A stretch of DNA of 64,000 nt from the NCBI GenBank assembly GCA_965263285.1, contig CBDHHD010000016.1, positions 1,054,001 through 1,118,000 on the forward strand, written 5' to 3'. Within the stretch, counting starts at the first letter, position 1; every line of letters begins with the position of its first letter. This DNA is from JASGCP01 sp965263285 (GTDB lineage Bacteria > Bacteroidota > Bacteroidia > Chitinophagales > Chitinophagaceae). Shown in pieces: positions 16,912 through 27,155 of this stretch. Both the position numbers and the translations under genes were made by a program. The notes under the pieces are model-generated. The model was not told where the DNA came from. It was given only the letters and a program-made list of their open reading frames with translations, and searched no databases.

Positions 16912-19900
16912 ATGAAAAGATCTAGCTTTTTACTTTCTTCTGCCCTATTGGGATTAGGAACGATGGTACCTTATAAAGGATTTGTAAGAGATTTAATTAA
17001 AAAAGAAGACCAATCTCAATATTCGGAAGAGTTTTTAAATACAAGTTTAAATGACCTTATTGCGAGAGGTGTTCCATCTACTTATTATAAATCGAAAGTA
17101 GAATTAAATTATATTGGCATGCCTGTAGGCGGTGCGTTTTGTGGGACGGTATATTTAGGTGGCGATGGCAGGTTATGGTTATGGGATATATTTCAAAATT
17201 ATGTAAAAGGTTCTGGATATCCTAATTCAGCTCCTTGGCCTTATTTTAGTGGAAATTATGTAGATGCTACCAATGGGGCTAACTATGTAAATCCTTTCCA
17301 AAATACTAATCCTTCGTATCGCCCATTAGATCAAGGAATTATTTTTAATATTACTTATCAAGGACTTACAGTTTCTAAACAAATGATTGCTGCACATTGG
17401 GATGAAATAAGTTTTAAAGCATCCTATCCAATAGCCACTGTTACTTACACAAGTAATAGCATTCCTATTACAGTTATTGCTCAAGTATTCTCTCCTTTTA
17501 TTCCACTAGATATTGTAAGCTCTAGTTTGCCGTTAACTGTATACTCCATTCAGGTAATTAATAACGGAGGAGATCCTATGAGTGTGCAAGTGGTAGGTTT
17601 TATAGAAAACAAAGCAGCAATTAAATCTGCTGCTCAAGGAACAAATCTTAGAGTAAATACACTTATAGGAGGAGGTAATTATAATTATGTAGGCGTTATA
17701 GGGACATGTACAGACTTAAACAAACAAGTGCCTAATAATATAAGCAGTAATGGTGATTTTGGAGACTTCTCTGTTATAACAACGCAAGTGAGTAATGCAG
17801 TATATATTCCCAATTTCACATATAGTGATACCACTAATAATGCTATTAACTATGTTCCTAATATTACAACCTATTCTACTGATATTAATACTTCTTTAAA
17901 AGGAGCTGTGGCTATTACGTACAATATTTTACCTGGTGCAACACAAATGTATACCATTGCATTTGCATGGTATTTTCCTAATTTGCCAGCTTTGAATAAT
18001 GGATCTAGTGCAATGCCTATAACAACAGATGGGAATACAAGATTTTATTCTTCCAAATTTGCCAGTTCAAATTCTGTAGTGGCTTATTTTGCCGATCAAA
18101 TAGATTATTTAATTAATACTACTAAGTCTTGGTATAATACTTATTACAATCAATCTACTTTACCATATTGGTTTTTAGAACGATGTTTTAGTAATATTTC
18201 TGTTTTAGCCACAAATACATGTTTTCAACTTAGGACTGGACGATATTATTTTTTTGAAGGAGCTAACTTAGGATCTGGAACAGTAACTCATGTGTGGGTA
18301 TATGCATTTGGATTGGCTCGTTTATTTCCACAAGTAGAACAATACCTTCGTGAGGTTATTGATTTTGGAAGATATCAACTTACTTCTGGTCCTAAGATTG
18401 GCGGAATAGCTTATAGAGGTGAATATTCTGAAGGGTGGCCTGATACGACAAATACTTACATAGCACTTGATGGGCAGTCGGGTGTTGTGTTGCGTTCTTA
18501 CATTGCACATACAATGAGTGCTGATAGCTCATTTTTAAGTAGAAATTATCAAAAGATAAAATTAGCAACACAATATATAATAAGCTTAGCAAAAGATGGA
18601 GATGGGTTAATTAATACAGAAGGGCTAAATACACTCGATGCGTTTTGGACAGGTAAGGTTTCTTGGATAGCAGGGTTGGGTATTGCAGCAGTGTGGGCAG
18701 CACAAAAAATGGCACAAGAAATGAATGATACAGCTTTTGCGCAAACATGTTCTGATTTTGTAAAATTAGGGAGTCAAAACATGGATAAGTATTTATATAA
18801 TAATTATTACTATTTTCACCTACCAGATCCTGTTTCAGGCAAATCTCAACTAGGTGCTTATAACACTTGCTTAATAGATCAAATGTTCGGACAAAGCTAT
18901 GCTTGGCAAGCTGGTTTAGGGGAGTTCCTAGATCCTAATAAAGTAAATACTGCGCTTATTAATTTATTTAATTTTAATTTTAGATCTGATGTGGCTGTTT
19001 ATTTAGCCAATAATCCTATTGCGCCTTTTGGAGGGTTGTCTAGACCTTATGCATTACCTGGCGAAGGTGGTTTATTTATTGATACTAATGCATTGAACGA
19101 TACCACTCCTTATGGTACAAATGGTTCTTATTATACATTTGGTTACTTTTCAGAAACTATGACAGGATTTGAACATGAAGTAGCAGCGCACATGTTAGCT
19201 GAAGGACTAGTATTACAAGGATTAACAGTAACATCTGCGATTCATCAACGATACCATGCTTCAAAAAGAAACCCTTTTAATGAAATTGAATTTGGCGACC
19301 ATTACGGGCGATCTATGGCTAGCTATGGAAGTTTTGTTTCTATGACAGGTTTTGTGTATCATGGCCCTAAAATGAATATTGGTTTTTATCCTAAAATAAC
19401 TCCTGAAAATTTTAGTGCAGCATATATAGTCGCAAATGGATTTGGGTATTTTACTCATGTATTAAACAATAGCGCTAACTCATCTACACTTACCATTTCA
19501 TTAAACCAAGTAAACGGATCCCTTTCACTTATGTCATTTCAAGTACCTCTTGCTATTATAAATGGATATGCATTAAACGATATATCTTTATATTTAAATG
19601 ATGCGCTATTAGCCCCACCTACAACTCTTACCAATGATACAACATGGCAATATATTACTTTTAGTAATATTGTAAATATATATCAAGGTAATATTTTTAA
19701 AATAGTTATTTCTAATAATAATGAGGTTGTTACAAAAGATACAATGAACATAAGTGTGTATCCTAATCCCGCTACTACTACTATAAATATTCAATTCGTA
19801 AATAATATTAATGCGCAGTATATGGTTGCTTCTTTTTATAATATGTTAGGTACAGCGATTCAAATAGACCAAAAAAAATTCGCTCTTAGCGATGGAAATA

Positions 19901-20010
19901 ATGTAATACCTATTAATGTGTCAAATTTACAAATCGGAGAATACAGTGTTAAAATGTTATTTGACGATGCACAGAACACAACTTATTCTTCTCTTTTTAT
20001 TAAACAATAA
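16912..20010 (+). CDS. Secreted GH116-like glycosidase with T9SS sorting domain
   Basis: 1032 residues with an N-terminal signal-like segment. The N-terminal domain carries 'YIGMPVGGAFCGTVYLGGDGRLWLWD', the GH116 (bile-acid beta-glucosidase/GBA2-like) opening. The (alpha/alpha)6 catalytic part includes 'FFEGANLGSGTVTHVWVYAFGLARLFPQVE' and 'ALDGQSGVVLRSY', with candidate catalytic Glu and Asp, and 'LDAFWTGKVSWIAGLGIAAVWAAQKMA'. The last 80 or so residues ('VYPNPATTTINIQF' to 'SLFIKQ') are a type IX secretion sorting domain. It likely acts on beta-glucosides at the cell surface. Substrate not inferable. The next lipoprotein starts 13 bases downstream. Confidence 0.85.
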   Translation: MKRSSFLLSSALLGLGTMVPYKGFVRDLIKKEDQSQYSEEFLNTSLNDLIARGVPSTYYKSKVELNYIGMPVGGAFCGTVYLGGDGRLWLWDIFQNYVKGSGYPNSAPWPYFSGNYVDATNGANYVNPFQNTNPSYRPLDQGIIFNITYQGLTVSKQMIAAHWDEISFKASYPIATVTYTSNSIPITVIAQVFSPFIPLDIVSSSLPLTVYSIQVINNGGDPMSVQVVGFIENKAAIKSAAQGTNLRVNTLIGGGNYNYVGVIGTCTDLNKQVPNNISSNGDFGDFSVITTQVSNAVYIPNFTYSDTTNNAINYVPNITTYSTDINTSLKGAVAITYNILPGATQMYTIAFAWYFPNLPALNNGSSAMPITTDGNTRFYSSKFASSNSVVAYFADQIDYLINTTKSWYNTYYNQSTLPYWFLERCFSNISVLATNTCFQLRTGRYYFFEGANLGSGTVTHVWVYAFGLARLFPQVEQYLREVIDFGRYQLTSGPKIGGIAYRGEYSEGWPDTTNTYIALDGQSGVVLRSYIAHTMSADSSFLSRNYQKIKLATQYIISLAKDGDGLINTEGLNTLDAFWTGKVSWIAGLGIAAVWAAQKMAQEMNDTAFAQTCSDFVKLGSQNMDKYLYNNYYYFHLPDPVSGKSQLGAYNTCLIDQMFGQSYAWQAGLGEFLDPNKVNTALINLFNFNFRSDVAVYLANNPIAPFGGLSRPYALPGEGGLFIDTNALNDTTPYGTNGSYYTFGYFSETMTGFEHEVAAHMLAEGLVLQGLTVTSAIHQRYHASKRNPFNEIEFGDHYGRSMASYGSFVSMTGFVYHGPKMNIGFYPKITPENFSAAYIVANGFGYFTHVLNNSANSSTLTISLNQVNGSLSLMSFQVPLAIINGYALNDISLYLNDALLAPPTTLTNDTTWQYITFSNIVNIYQGNIFKIVISNNNEVVTKDTMNISVYPNPATTTINIQFVNNINAQYMVASFYNMLGTAIQIDQKKFALSDGNNVIPINVSNLQIGEYSVKMLFDDAQNTTYSSLFIKQ

Positions 20011-20023
20011 ACAATAAATTATA

Positions 20024-22339
20024 ATGATTATTTTTACAAATTCAAAAAAAACAATTCTTTTTACGACTATTCTATTATTTTATATATTATCGTTATTTTC
20101 TTGTGTAAAAAGTGATAATAACAACAACAATAATAATAATAATAATTTTACAGTACAACTCTCAAGTGGCAATCAAGTGGTAGCCGTAAACTATCCTATT
20201 ATTATTTCTATGACCATTAATGGAGGGAAGTTAAATGATAATTATATAATCAATGCAAATGCAACAGATACGCTTATTGCTGTTAACAATAATAATGATA
20301 CCCTTACTTCTACTAGAAGCATTACTACTAATAATACAAAGTTGCAATGGATATATTATCCTAGACAAATAACACAAAATGCCTCTCAAATAATTACAAT
20401 AACAACAAAGAGTTTGAGCACGAATGTGTCAATAAAAAGCTTTATTTCTTTTTCGGTAAAACTATTTGGATTTCAAAAAACAATAAAAGGAACTAATAAA
20501 GTAGGAAATACAGATAGTTTAATACTATCTATACAAGATTCAAGAAATAATATAAAATATACTTTTGTTTCAGATAGCCCTTTAACACGAAGGGGGATAC
20601 CTTACCCTGCTAAAACAGTAATAAGCTTAGATACACAAAGAGTAGATACATTTTATTATAACACAAATAAAGTAACCACTACTAATATTAATATCCCTTT
20701 TTGGGTACTGGATGACAGTACTACTCCTAATAAAGTAAATGATACATTTTCATTACCGCCTATTTCTACTTTTAATATTAATATTGGAAGCATATCAGGT
20801 AAAATTATTAGAGATCAAGTAGATACTATGTTGTTAAGTCTTTTAGGAGGAAGCAATAATTTAACATATACCTTAAATGTGTCAGATACGTTAAGAAATA
20901 TTAATCAATCAACTCTGTACAAGCCTTATATGCCGATTAATTTAGGTAATAAAACCATAGATAGTTTTGTTTATATACCAAGAGGGCAGGGTATTGCAAA
21001 TAAAAATCTGCTATTTTCTATTGTAGACCAATATGGGAACGAACAATTTGCTATTTTTACTTATACATACTCTGGTAATTCTTTTAATATTTCTAGAGTA
21101 ATTGATATCCCTGCTTTTGGATATGGTTTGTTTAGAGCCATTGATACTGCTACGATACGCTTAACCCTTCAGTCGTCTCCTGGATTTCCCTTGTATCAAT
21201 ATAAATTAAAATGGAACACACCTAATAGCTTTGTTTCAGGAAACAGTGATAGCTTATTTATCAATAGCGTATATATGCCACCGAATACATATGTAAGTTA
21301 TACAACAGATAATCCTATTCAATTTTTACCTGGTATCAATGCATTCCCTACAACTAGTATAAATATTGTTGTTCAAAACTCAATAGGAGATACCATGGTT
21401 GTAAATAATCCTGTTCCTTATTATATAACTCGTACCAGAACGGTGCAAGTAATTGCAGGAGGAAATTCAGCTGGAACTGGCTTAAATCAACTCAATAATC
21501 CTTTTGGTTTAACTTTCGATGGAAATGGTGATATGATTATTGCCGATCAAACAAATAATAGAATTCTTAGGTGGACACCTGGTGCCTCTAATGGTGTAGT
21601 GATAGCAGGAAATAATGGTGCTGGTTCTGCTCTTAATCAATTAAATGCGCCTAGTGGTGTAGTCATTGATAAAAGAACAGGGATTCTTTATGTGGCTGAT
21701 GCAGCTAATAAGCGAATTATTGGATTCCCTTCTAATAGCACATCGGTTACAAATGGGACAGTATTGGTAGGAACTGGTTTAACTACTCCTACAGGTCTTG
21801 TATTAGATGGAAGAGGATATATATATGTTTGTGATCAAGGGGCTAATCAGGTAATAAGGTATAATATAGATAATCCTAGTGATCAAGTTATTGTTGCTGG
21901 ACAGAATGGAGGATTGAGTAGTCCTTCTAAAATATCTATTGATACAACCACCTCTGCTACACAGGTTAGCTTGTATATTGCAGATAATGGAAATAATAGA
22001 ATTGTTAAATGGACAGTAGGAGGAGCAACATCTGTAGGTATTACTGTAGCAGGAGGTAATGGTGCTGGTAGCGCTTTAAATCAATTTAATACACCCGCCT
22101 CAGTAGTTTTAGATCCTATAAAAAATTCATTAATTATTTCCGATTTTAATAATGGTAGAATTGTCGAATGGCCTATAGGTGCTTCGCAAGGTACTGTTAT
22201 TGCAGGAGGTCCAAATAATATTGCATTAAGTCTTACTAACCCTATTTTAGCAGCACCTGTTTATAAAAATGGTATTAGAAATATTATTATTGTTGATTAT
22301 GGAAGAGCTGCCATATATCAAATAGGAGGCTCTTTCTAA
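20024..22339 (+). CDS. NHL-repeat surface lipoprotein
   Basis: 771 residues; lipobox with Cys27 (LSLFSC) followed by an Asn-rich linker. Residues about 35-470 form beta-rich domains without a recognised family. Residues about 475-771 hold NHL beta-propeller repeats: 'NNPFGLTFDGNGDMIIADQTNNRILRW', 'NAPSGVVIDKRTGILYVADAANKRI' and three more, each followed by a V-x-AG-N-GAG motif. Probably an outer-membrane lipoprotein binding protein or glycan partners, co-transcribed with the glycosidase 13 bases upstream. Confidence 0.85.
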   Translation: MIIFTNSKKTILFTTILLFYILSLFSCVKSDNNNNNNNNNNFTVQLSSGNQVVAVNYPIIISMTINGGKLNDNYIINANATDTLIAVNNNNDTLTSTRSITTNNTKLQWIYYPRQITQNASQIITITTKSLSTNVSIKSFISFSVKLFGFQKTIKGTNKVGNTDSLILSIQDSRNNIKYTFVSDSPLTRRGIPYPAKTVISLDTQRVDTFYYNTNKVTTTNINIPFWVLDDSTTPNKVNDTFSLPPISTFNINIGSISGKIIRDQVDTMLLSLLGGSNNLTYTLNVSDTLRNINQSTLYKPYMPINLGNKTIDSFVYIPRGQGIANKNLLFSIVDQYGNEQFAIFTYTYSGNSFNISRVIDIPAFGYGLFRAIDTATIRLTLQSSPGFPLYQYKLKWNTPNSFVSGNSDSLFINSVYMPPNTYVSYTTDNPIQFLPGINAFPTTSINIVVQNSIGDTMVVNNPVPYYITRTRTVQVIAGGNSAGTGLNQLNNPFGLTFDGNGDMIIADQTNNRILRWTPGASNGVVIAGNNGAGSALNQLNAPSGVVIDKRTGILYVADAANKRIIGFPSNSTSVTNGTVLVGTGLTTPTGLVLDGRGYIYVCDQGANQVIRYNIDNPSDQVIVAGQNGGLSSPSKISIDTTTSATQVSLYIADNGNNRIVKWTVGGATSVGITVAGGNGAGSALNQFNTPASVVLDPIKNSLIISDFNNGRIVEWPIGASQGTVIAGGPNNIALSLTNPILAAPVYKNGIRNIIIVDYGRAAIYQIGGSF

Positions 22340-22470
22340 TAAATTTTAGGTAATTATTTAGGTGCTATGTTAATGCTTTTGTAAGTAGATGTTTTTTATA
22401 ATAATTATAATAATGTTGAATATAAGCTATAGGATTCCTTATCATAACATAATATAAGACATTGTTTTTT

Positions 22471-22654
22471 GGTATAACGACTTTTTTAGTGATCAGGTAT
22501 TAAAATAAACCTTTTTTATGAATTTGATTTAATTTTTTTAAGGCAAGTTGTGTTAATAAAAATAGAAAATAGTCTATATTGTGTTACTTTTACTAAAAAT
22601 ATTTTTATTATTATAAATAAGTTAAATCATCCCCACTAAAAAAGTCGTTGTACC
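22471..22654 (+). mobile_element. Core-less A-type miniature element
   Basis: 184 bp bounded by A-type inverted ends (GGTATAACGACTTTTTTAGT; right end with one change, gtcgttgtacc) and the perfect 8-bp target duplication TGTTTTTT (22463-22470, 22655-22662). The interior is AT-rich and unrelated to the core, showing the A ends are mobile in their own right. Confidence 0.85.
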
Positions 22655-22695
22655 TGTTTTTTTAAAAATGATACGAATATAAAACCACCTAAATA

Positions 22696-23133
22696 GGTTA
22701 CATCTTTTTTTGAGGTGCTGGAAATATTGATTATTAAATAAACATAAACATGGAAATAATAGTAAATATTTGATGAGGACTGCCCTCAGATAAAGAGCGT
22801 TACAAAACAAGGTGAGCGAAGCGAACAGCGCGAATGTGGAGGCGGAATTTTTTATATATGAATCGTTATGATGAGCATAAAGTATTTACATAAAAGATCA
22901 CTATGGATAAGCTCATCATAACGATTCATACCTAACCGCCTCCCATTCATTCTAGATAGCGTAGCGAGCCGTAGTTTTGTAGCTCTTTATCTGCATGCTT
23001 GATTTTTTCTTTGTTTCTTTCTTTTGTATCAAGACAAAAGAAAGAAAAAGATATAAAAAATAAATGACGAACCTATACCTAAGTAATTACAAAAAACACA
23101 AATACCCCTAGCACCTCAAAAAAAGGCGTAGCC
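22696..23133 (-). mobile_element. Core element with D-type ends, reverse orientation
   Basis: A D end (GGTTACATC variant) at 22696, the core palindrome reversed (about 22775-22995), the T/A hairpin, and the distal D end at 23108-23133. No target duplication is visible. The sequence after 23133 is the leader of the methyltransferase at 23242. Confidence 0.75.
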
Positions 23134-23171
23134 TTTTTTGACATAAATTTATGATTTTAAAAATATAATCT

Positions 23172-23207
23172 TACATTTGAAAATAGAGATATTCACAATA
23201 TTGTGAA
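23172..23207 (+). promoter_or_regulatory. Promoter box and palindromic operator candidate of the methyltransferase gene
   Basis: TACATTTG (23172-23179) matches the -7 box. Thirteen bases on lies the perfect 16-bp palindrome TTCACAATATTGTGAA (23192-23207), placed over the expected transcript start, where a dimeric repressor would act. The palindrome persists with one change in the duplicate at about 5052-5069. Confidence 0.45.
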
Positions 23208-23241
23208 ATATCAGATTAAATTAATTTAACACTATTTTAAA

Positions 23242-23919
23242 ATGAATGATTTAGAGTATTACTTTAGAAATAATAACAAACGATTAATTCACAAATGGAT
23301 ACACTATTTTGAAATTTATGATAACCATTTTAATAGGTTTAGAAATAAACCCATTACTTTATTGGAAATAGGTTGCTATCAAGGCGGAAGTTTACAAATG
23401 TGGAAACATTATTTTGGCAATCAAGCTAAAATATATGGAATAGATATCAATCCTAAATGTAAACAATTGGAAGAAGAAAACATACAAGTGTTTATTGGAT
23501 CTCAAACAGATACAAACTTTTTACAAACAGTTATTTCTAAGATAGCCCCTATTGATATACTCATTGATGATGGGGGGCATACCATGAAACAACAGATAAT
23601 TTCTTTTGGTGAGTTATATCCACATATTCAAGAAAATGGTGTTTATCTTTGTGAAGATTTACATACTTCTTATTGGAAAGATTATGGAGGTGGATATAAA
23701 AAAAAGAGTAGTTTTATTGAATATAGTAAGAATTTTATAGATTCTTTACATGCGTATCATTCACGAGAAAAAAAGTTCAAAGTAGATCCTATAACTCAAT
23801 CTGCACATTCCCTTCATTATTATGATAGTATTATGGTGATAGAAAAAAGAAAAAGACTAAGCCTTCCTATTGTAGAGATGACAGGTAATTGGTCATTTCC
23901 AGAAGAAAAATCTTTGTAA
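23242..23919 (+). CDS. Class I SAM-dependent methyltransferase (CmcI/rhamnosyl-methylase type)
   Basis: 225 residues. 'TLLEIGCYQGGSLQMWKHYFG' is SAM motif I, 'IYGIDINPKC' the ribose-binding acidic segment, and 'IDILIDDGGHTMKQQIISF' the DDGGH metal/catalytic motif of the CmcI-like family that O-methylates sugars and small molecules. 'GVYLCEDLHTSYW' follows. It probably methylates a surface-glycan residue, given the neighbouring transferases. Its leader and first four codons are duplicated at 4918-5115. Confidence 0.85.
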   Translation: MNDLEYYFRNNNKRLIHKWIHYFEIYDNHFNRFRNKPITLLEIGCYQGGSLQMWKHYFGNQAKIYGIDINPKCKQLEEENIQVFIGSQTDTNFLQTVISKIAPIDILIDDGGHTMKQQIISFGELYPHIQENGVYLCEDLHTSYWKDYGGGYKKKSSFIEYSKNFIDSLHAYHSREKKFKVDPITQSAHSLHYYDSIMVIEKRKRLSLPIVEMTGNWSFPEEKSL

Positions 23920-23979
23920 ATCTCAGGTAGATTAATTAGGACTTATGAGAGTGTTTGTTATTGAAATAAGTATAGGATG

Positions 23980-24300
23980 GAAATAGCATATTAATTCTAC
24001 ATCTTTGATACCTTAACCCTTTTTCTTTAGCGATTGCATTTTGTATTCTTCCGTTTATATTTTCATGCATAGTACTTGTAGCATGTGTAATAAATACATT
24101 CATCATTCTTTTTTTTGGCGTTCAAAAGTAGCAATGACTTTGTTTAAAAAAATTACTTTTAATAATTTTGATTTCAACAACCATTCTTTAAACAAAGTCA
24201 TTGTTTCTGTTTTGTCATATAATAAACTTGCATGCCACACTTGAGCTGTTTTTACATTAGCTTTATTATGGTCTCCAAGATCTATTTCTACCGCAGGCAT
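23980..24300 (-). pseudogene. Decayed ISL3-type transposase C-terminus
   Basis: Reading from 24300 leftward gives 'MTLFKEWLLKSKLL...NKVIATFERQKKE', then after a frameshift in a poly-A run (about 24105-24115) 'HATSTMHENINGRIQNAIAKEKGLR' and 'RCRINMLF'. This order (F-x-x-W, then E-x-x-NGRIQ-x-x-I-x-K, then R-x-RINxLF) is that of DDE transposases of the ISL3/IS204 group. The N-terminal two thirds are missing. Core-flank sequence (ctcaggtag, ataagtatagg) adjoins its 3' end at 23930-23985. Confidence 0.5.
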
Positions 24301-24392
24301 AAGTTTTATAACTCCACAAATAAATAATTAAGGCTACAAAAAAAACATCGCAATAGATGGCATTGGAAAGAAAATAATATCCTTTTTAATTT

Positions 24393-24908
24393 GGTATAAC
24401 GATTTTTTTAGTGGGCAACGACAAAGATAATATATTTTTAAAAAAACTAATTTATTTTTGGCTACGAATTTTTTTAAGGTGCTAGAAGCATGGATTATTA
24501 AATAAATATAAACATGGAAATAATAGGAAATATCTGATGAGGACTGCCCTCAGATAAAGAGCGTTACAAAACGAGGTGAGCGAAGCGACCAGCGACAATG
24601 TGGAGGCGAAGTTTTTATACATGAATCGTTATGGTGAGCATAAGGTATGTACATAAAAGATCACTATGGATAAGCTCATCATAACGATTCGTACCTAACC
24701 GCCTCCCATTCATTCTCGCTAGCGTAGCGAGCCGTAGTTTTGTAGCTCTTTATCTGCAGGCTTGATTTTTTCTTTGTTTCTTTCTTTTATATCAAGACAA
24801 AAGAAAGAAAAAGATATAAAAAATAAATAATGAATCTGAATCTATACCTGAGTCATTACAAAAAAAAGGTGTATTTTAATACCTGCTTACTAAAAAAGTC
24901 ATTATACC
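24393..24908 (-). mobile_element. Nested mobile element, A-type ends, reverse orientation (copy A2)
   Basis: About 516 bp with both A ends (GGTATAACGATTTTTTTAGT at 24393; complement to 24908) and the core in reverse. Flanks (tttaattt and aaaaaatg) do not match, so the target duplication was lost or the copy is a recombinant. Confidence 0.8.
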
Positions 24909-24940
24909 AAAAAATGAATACTAACCCCATACCTGAGTAG

Positions 24941-26533
24941 TTACTTCTTTTTTGTTTTATCTTTTATTATTTTAACTATAGCAATTATTATATGAGAAAT
25001 AGGTGATCTATGATTATTTAACTTTCCCATCTGATTACTTTTATAATGTAATATTCCTAAATAGTAATAAGATAAATAAGTGAATGGTTTAGGAAAATAT
25101 CTCCACATGGATCTTCTAGTATGACGAAGTATACCTTTTCTATCTGAAATAATTGTAGGAAAATATCTCCCATAAGTATTTGTTATGTATTTTATATTTC
25201 TGGCAAAATAGTAATAAATTAAAGGAGTTCTCCATGTTAATTTTACTTTATTTCGTTTAAAGATATTTATTCTATTATACTTCGCATAATAAATATCGTC
25301 CGTATTGTGTTGTAAGATTAGATTACAAGTTTTATAGATTTTGAATCCACATAAATTACATTTAAGACAAAATTCTCTATCTAATTCATATATAACTAAT
25401 TCCTCTCGATAACCACCTACATGTTGAAATATATTTAATTGTACAATAGATCCGCTTGTAATTGCATCTTCTAAAGTTAAATACACTTGTAATGAGTTAT
25501 TGATTACCTGTAATCCATTAAATTTTTCGTTAGGTACATCGTGGGCAAAATTCAAAAGTGCAATTTTTGAATCCATACTCATCCATGTTACTATATAATC
25601 AATAGAAAAGCCTGGAAGAAAATAGCTATCATCATCCATTAATAACAAATATCCAAATCCATCTTCTATTGCTTTTTTTGCAACTATATTAATAGGTTTT
25701 GCAATAAATTCATTTGTTGGAAAATGTAAATACTCTATTTTAGTAGTTGATAAAGATAATAAGGCATGCTTTCTATTGTCATCTTTATTGTTATCTACAA
25801 TATATAGTTTTTCTATACAATGCAAATAAGATAAAATATACTCTTCTAATTTAGGGGAAGAGTTGTATAAAACAACCACACCAGCTATTCTCGTATTTTT
25901 AGCTGTTACTTTTTTTGTTTTAGGTAAATATCGAATAGTAAATTCATCTTCCGATATTATTTGCATCAACTCTTGTTTATGCTTTTTAAAATAACTATAA
26001 TGTAACACTTCTTCTAATGCTACTGGATATAAAATATTAGTACCTCTTTGAATAATAGCACATCCAAAATCTGTATCTATTGTTACAATTGATAGATCTG
26101 TTTCTTCTATTCTTAATTGCGCTAAAGCTTTCCAACAAGAACCATTCCAAGTTTCATTTCCTAAATAATCATCGCGTTGAGAATATTCATTAGACGGTAA
26201 CATATCATGACAAACAATTGTGCCATTAGGTTGTAAAAATTGAAGAGAATTCTTAATATCTCTATAAACTTGTTTATATTCATGTAGTCCATCAATAAAA
26301 ACAATATCAAAAAATTGTGTGTTTTGTTTAAAAAAATCGTCTGAAGTCATTTTATTAACAACCTTATAAGTATCTTGTTGGTCTTTACAATCTGTAACGG
26401 GATCTACATTTGTTTTAAAAAAGCATTTTATTTGTTCGTAATGCTTACCGTCGCCTACTCCAATTTCCAAATAGTGTGAATACTGATTTTCTTCAATTAA
26501 TTGATTTACAATCTCCGTTCTTGTTAAAAGCAT
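24941..26533 (-). CDS. Fusion of class I methyltransferase and GT2-type glycosyltransferase
   Basis: 530 residues. Residues 1-165 form a SAM methyltransferase: 'YLEIGVGDGKHYEQI' (21-35), 'FFDIVFIDGLHEYKQVYRDI', 'GTIVCHDMLPS'. Residues about 214-480 form a rhamnosyl-type GT2 domain: 'RIAGVVVLYNSSPKLEEYI', 'LYIVDNN' and the acidic DDDS at 300-303. The two activities probably modify and extend the same glycan chain. Cytosolic with membrane-associated C-terminus likely. It is flanked by elements on both sides and has no operon partner close by. Confidence 0.8.
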   Translation of the reverse strand: MLLTRTEIVNQLIEENQYSHYLEIGVGDGKHYEQIKCFFKTNVDPVTDCKDQQDTYKVVNKMTSDDFFKQNTQFFDIVFIDGLHEYKQVYRDIKNSLQFLQPNGTIVCHDMLPSNEYSQRDDYLGNETWNGSCWKALAQLRIEETDLSIVTIDTDFGCAIIQRGTNILYPVALEEVLHYSYFKKHKQELMQIISEDEFTIRYLPKTKKVTAKNTRIAGVVVLYNSSPKLEEYILSYLHCIEKLYIVDNNKDDNRKHALLSLSTTKIEYLHFPTNEFIAKPINIVAKKAIEDGFGYLLLMDDDSYFLPGFSIDYIVTWMSMDSKIALLNFAHDVPNEKFNGLQVINNSLQVYLTLEDAITSGSIVQLNIFQHVGGYREELVIYELDREFCLKCNLCGFKIYKTCNLILQHNTDDIYYAKYNRINIFKRNKVKLTWRTPLIYYYFARNIKYITNTYGRYFPTIISDRKGILRHTRRSMWRYFPKPFTYLSYYYLGILHYKSNQMGKLNNHRSPISHIIIAIVKIIKDKTKKK

Positions 26534-27155
26534 AATAAAATTAACTTAAAGATATAAATATGGTTACTTTATAATAGTAGAAGTTTCAATGGATTTATAC
26601 ATTCTTACTACATATACAAAATAATGACCATAAAAAAGATTGTGTAAATAGTTTTTATAATTATATCAATCTTTCGGCAAAGATAAGAATAAATAGTGTA
26701 ATGATTTATATAGTTCATTTCTTCGACTAAATCTTCTTTTGAGGTGCTAAGAGAAATACAGTTATAACTGCTTAGTCAACTCAATAGGTTTATTAATTAA
26801 GTGCATAGATGGTCTAATAATTTATAAGTATGGAAATAACAACTTTCAATTTTATCACCGCCTCCCATTATTCTTGATAGCGTAGCAAGCCGTAGTTTTG
26901 TGGCTCTTTATTTGAAGGCTTGATTTTTTCAAAGATATAAAAATAAATTATTAACCTATACCTGAGTAGTTGCAAATTTTTCATTTGTTAAACACCTCTT
27001 AGCTCCTGAAAAAAGGATGTAGCCCTTTAGTTATATTTTAGAGGTAATTAGTAATTTATTTATTATTATTTTAGTGGTTAAAAGATATAAGAGCATGAAA
27101 AATAAATTAAAATATTAAATCGTGCGTATAATGTCAACTTATAAAAATAATCATT
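26534..27155. repeat. Intergenic region holding a degenerate D-type core element
   Basis: 26534-26724 shows nothing recognisable. From 26725 (gactaaatcttcttttgagg) to 27024 (complement, aaaaaaggatgtagcc) lies a shortened core element of about 300 bp: flank 'actcaataggttta', part of the palindrome arm (about 26861-26925), and ACCTATACCTGAGTAG. The T/A hairpin is deleted. The rest leads into the methyltransferase. Confidence 0.5.

Noticed and set aside
24041..24244. A 67-codon plus-strand frame
   Set aside because: The opposite strand shows the ISL3-type transposase remnant, which explains the sequence better.
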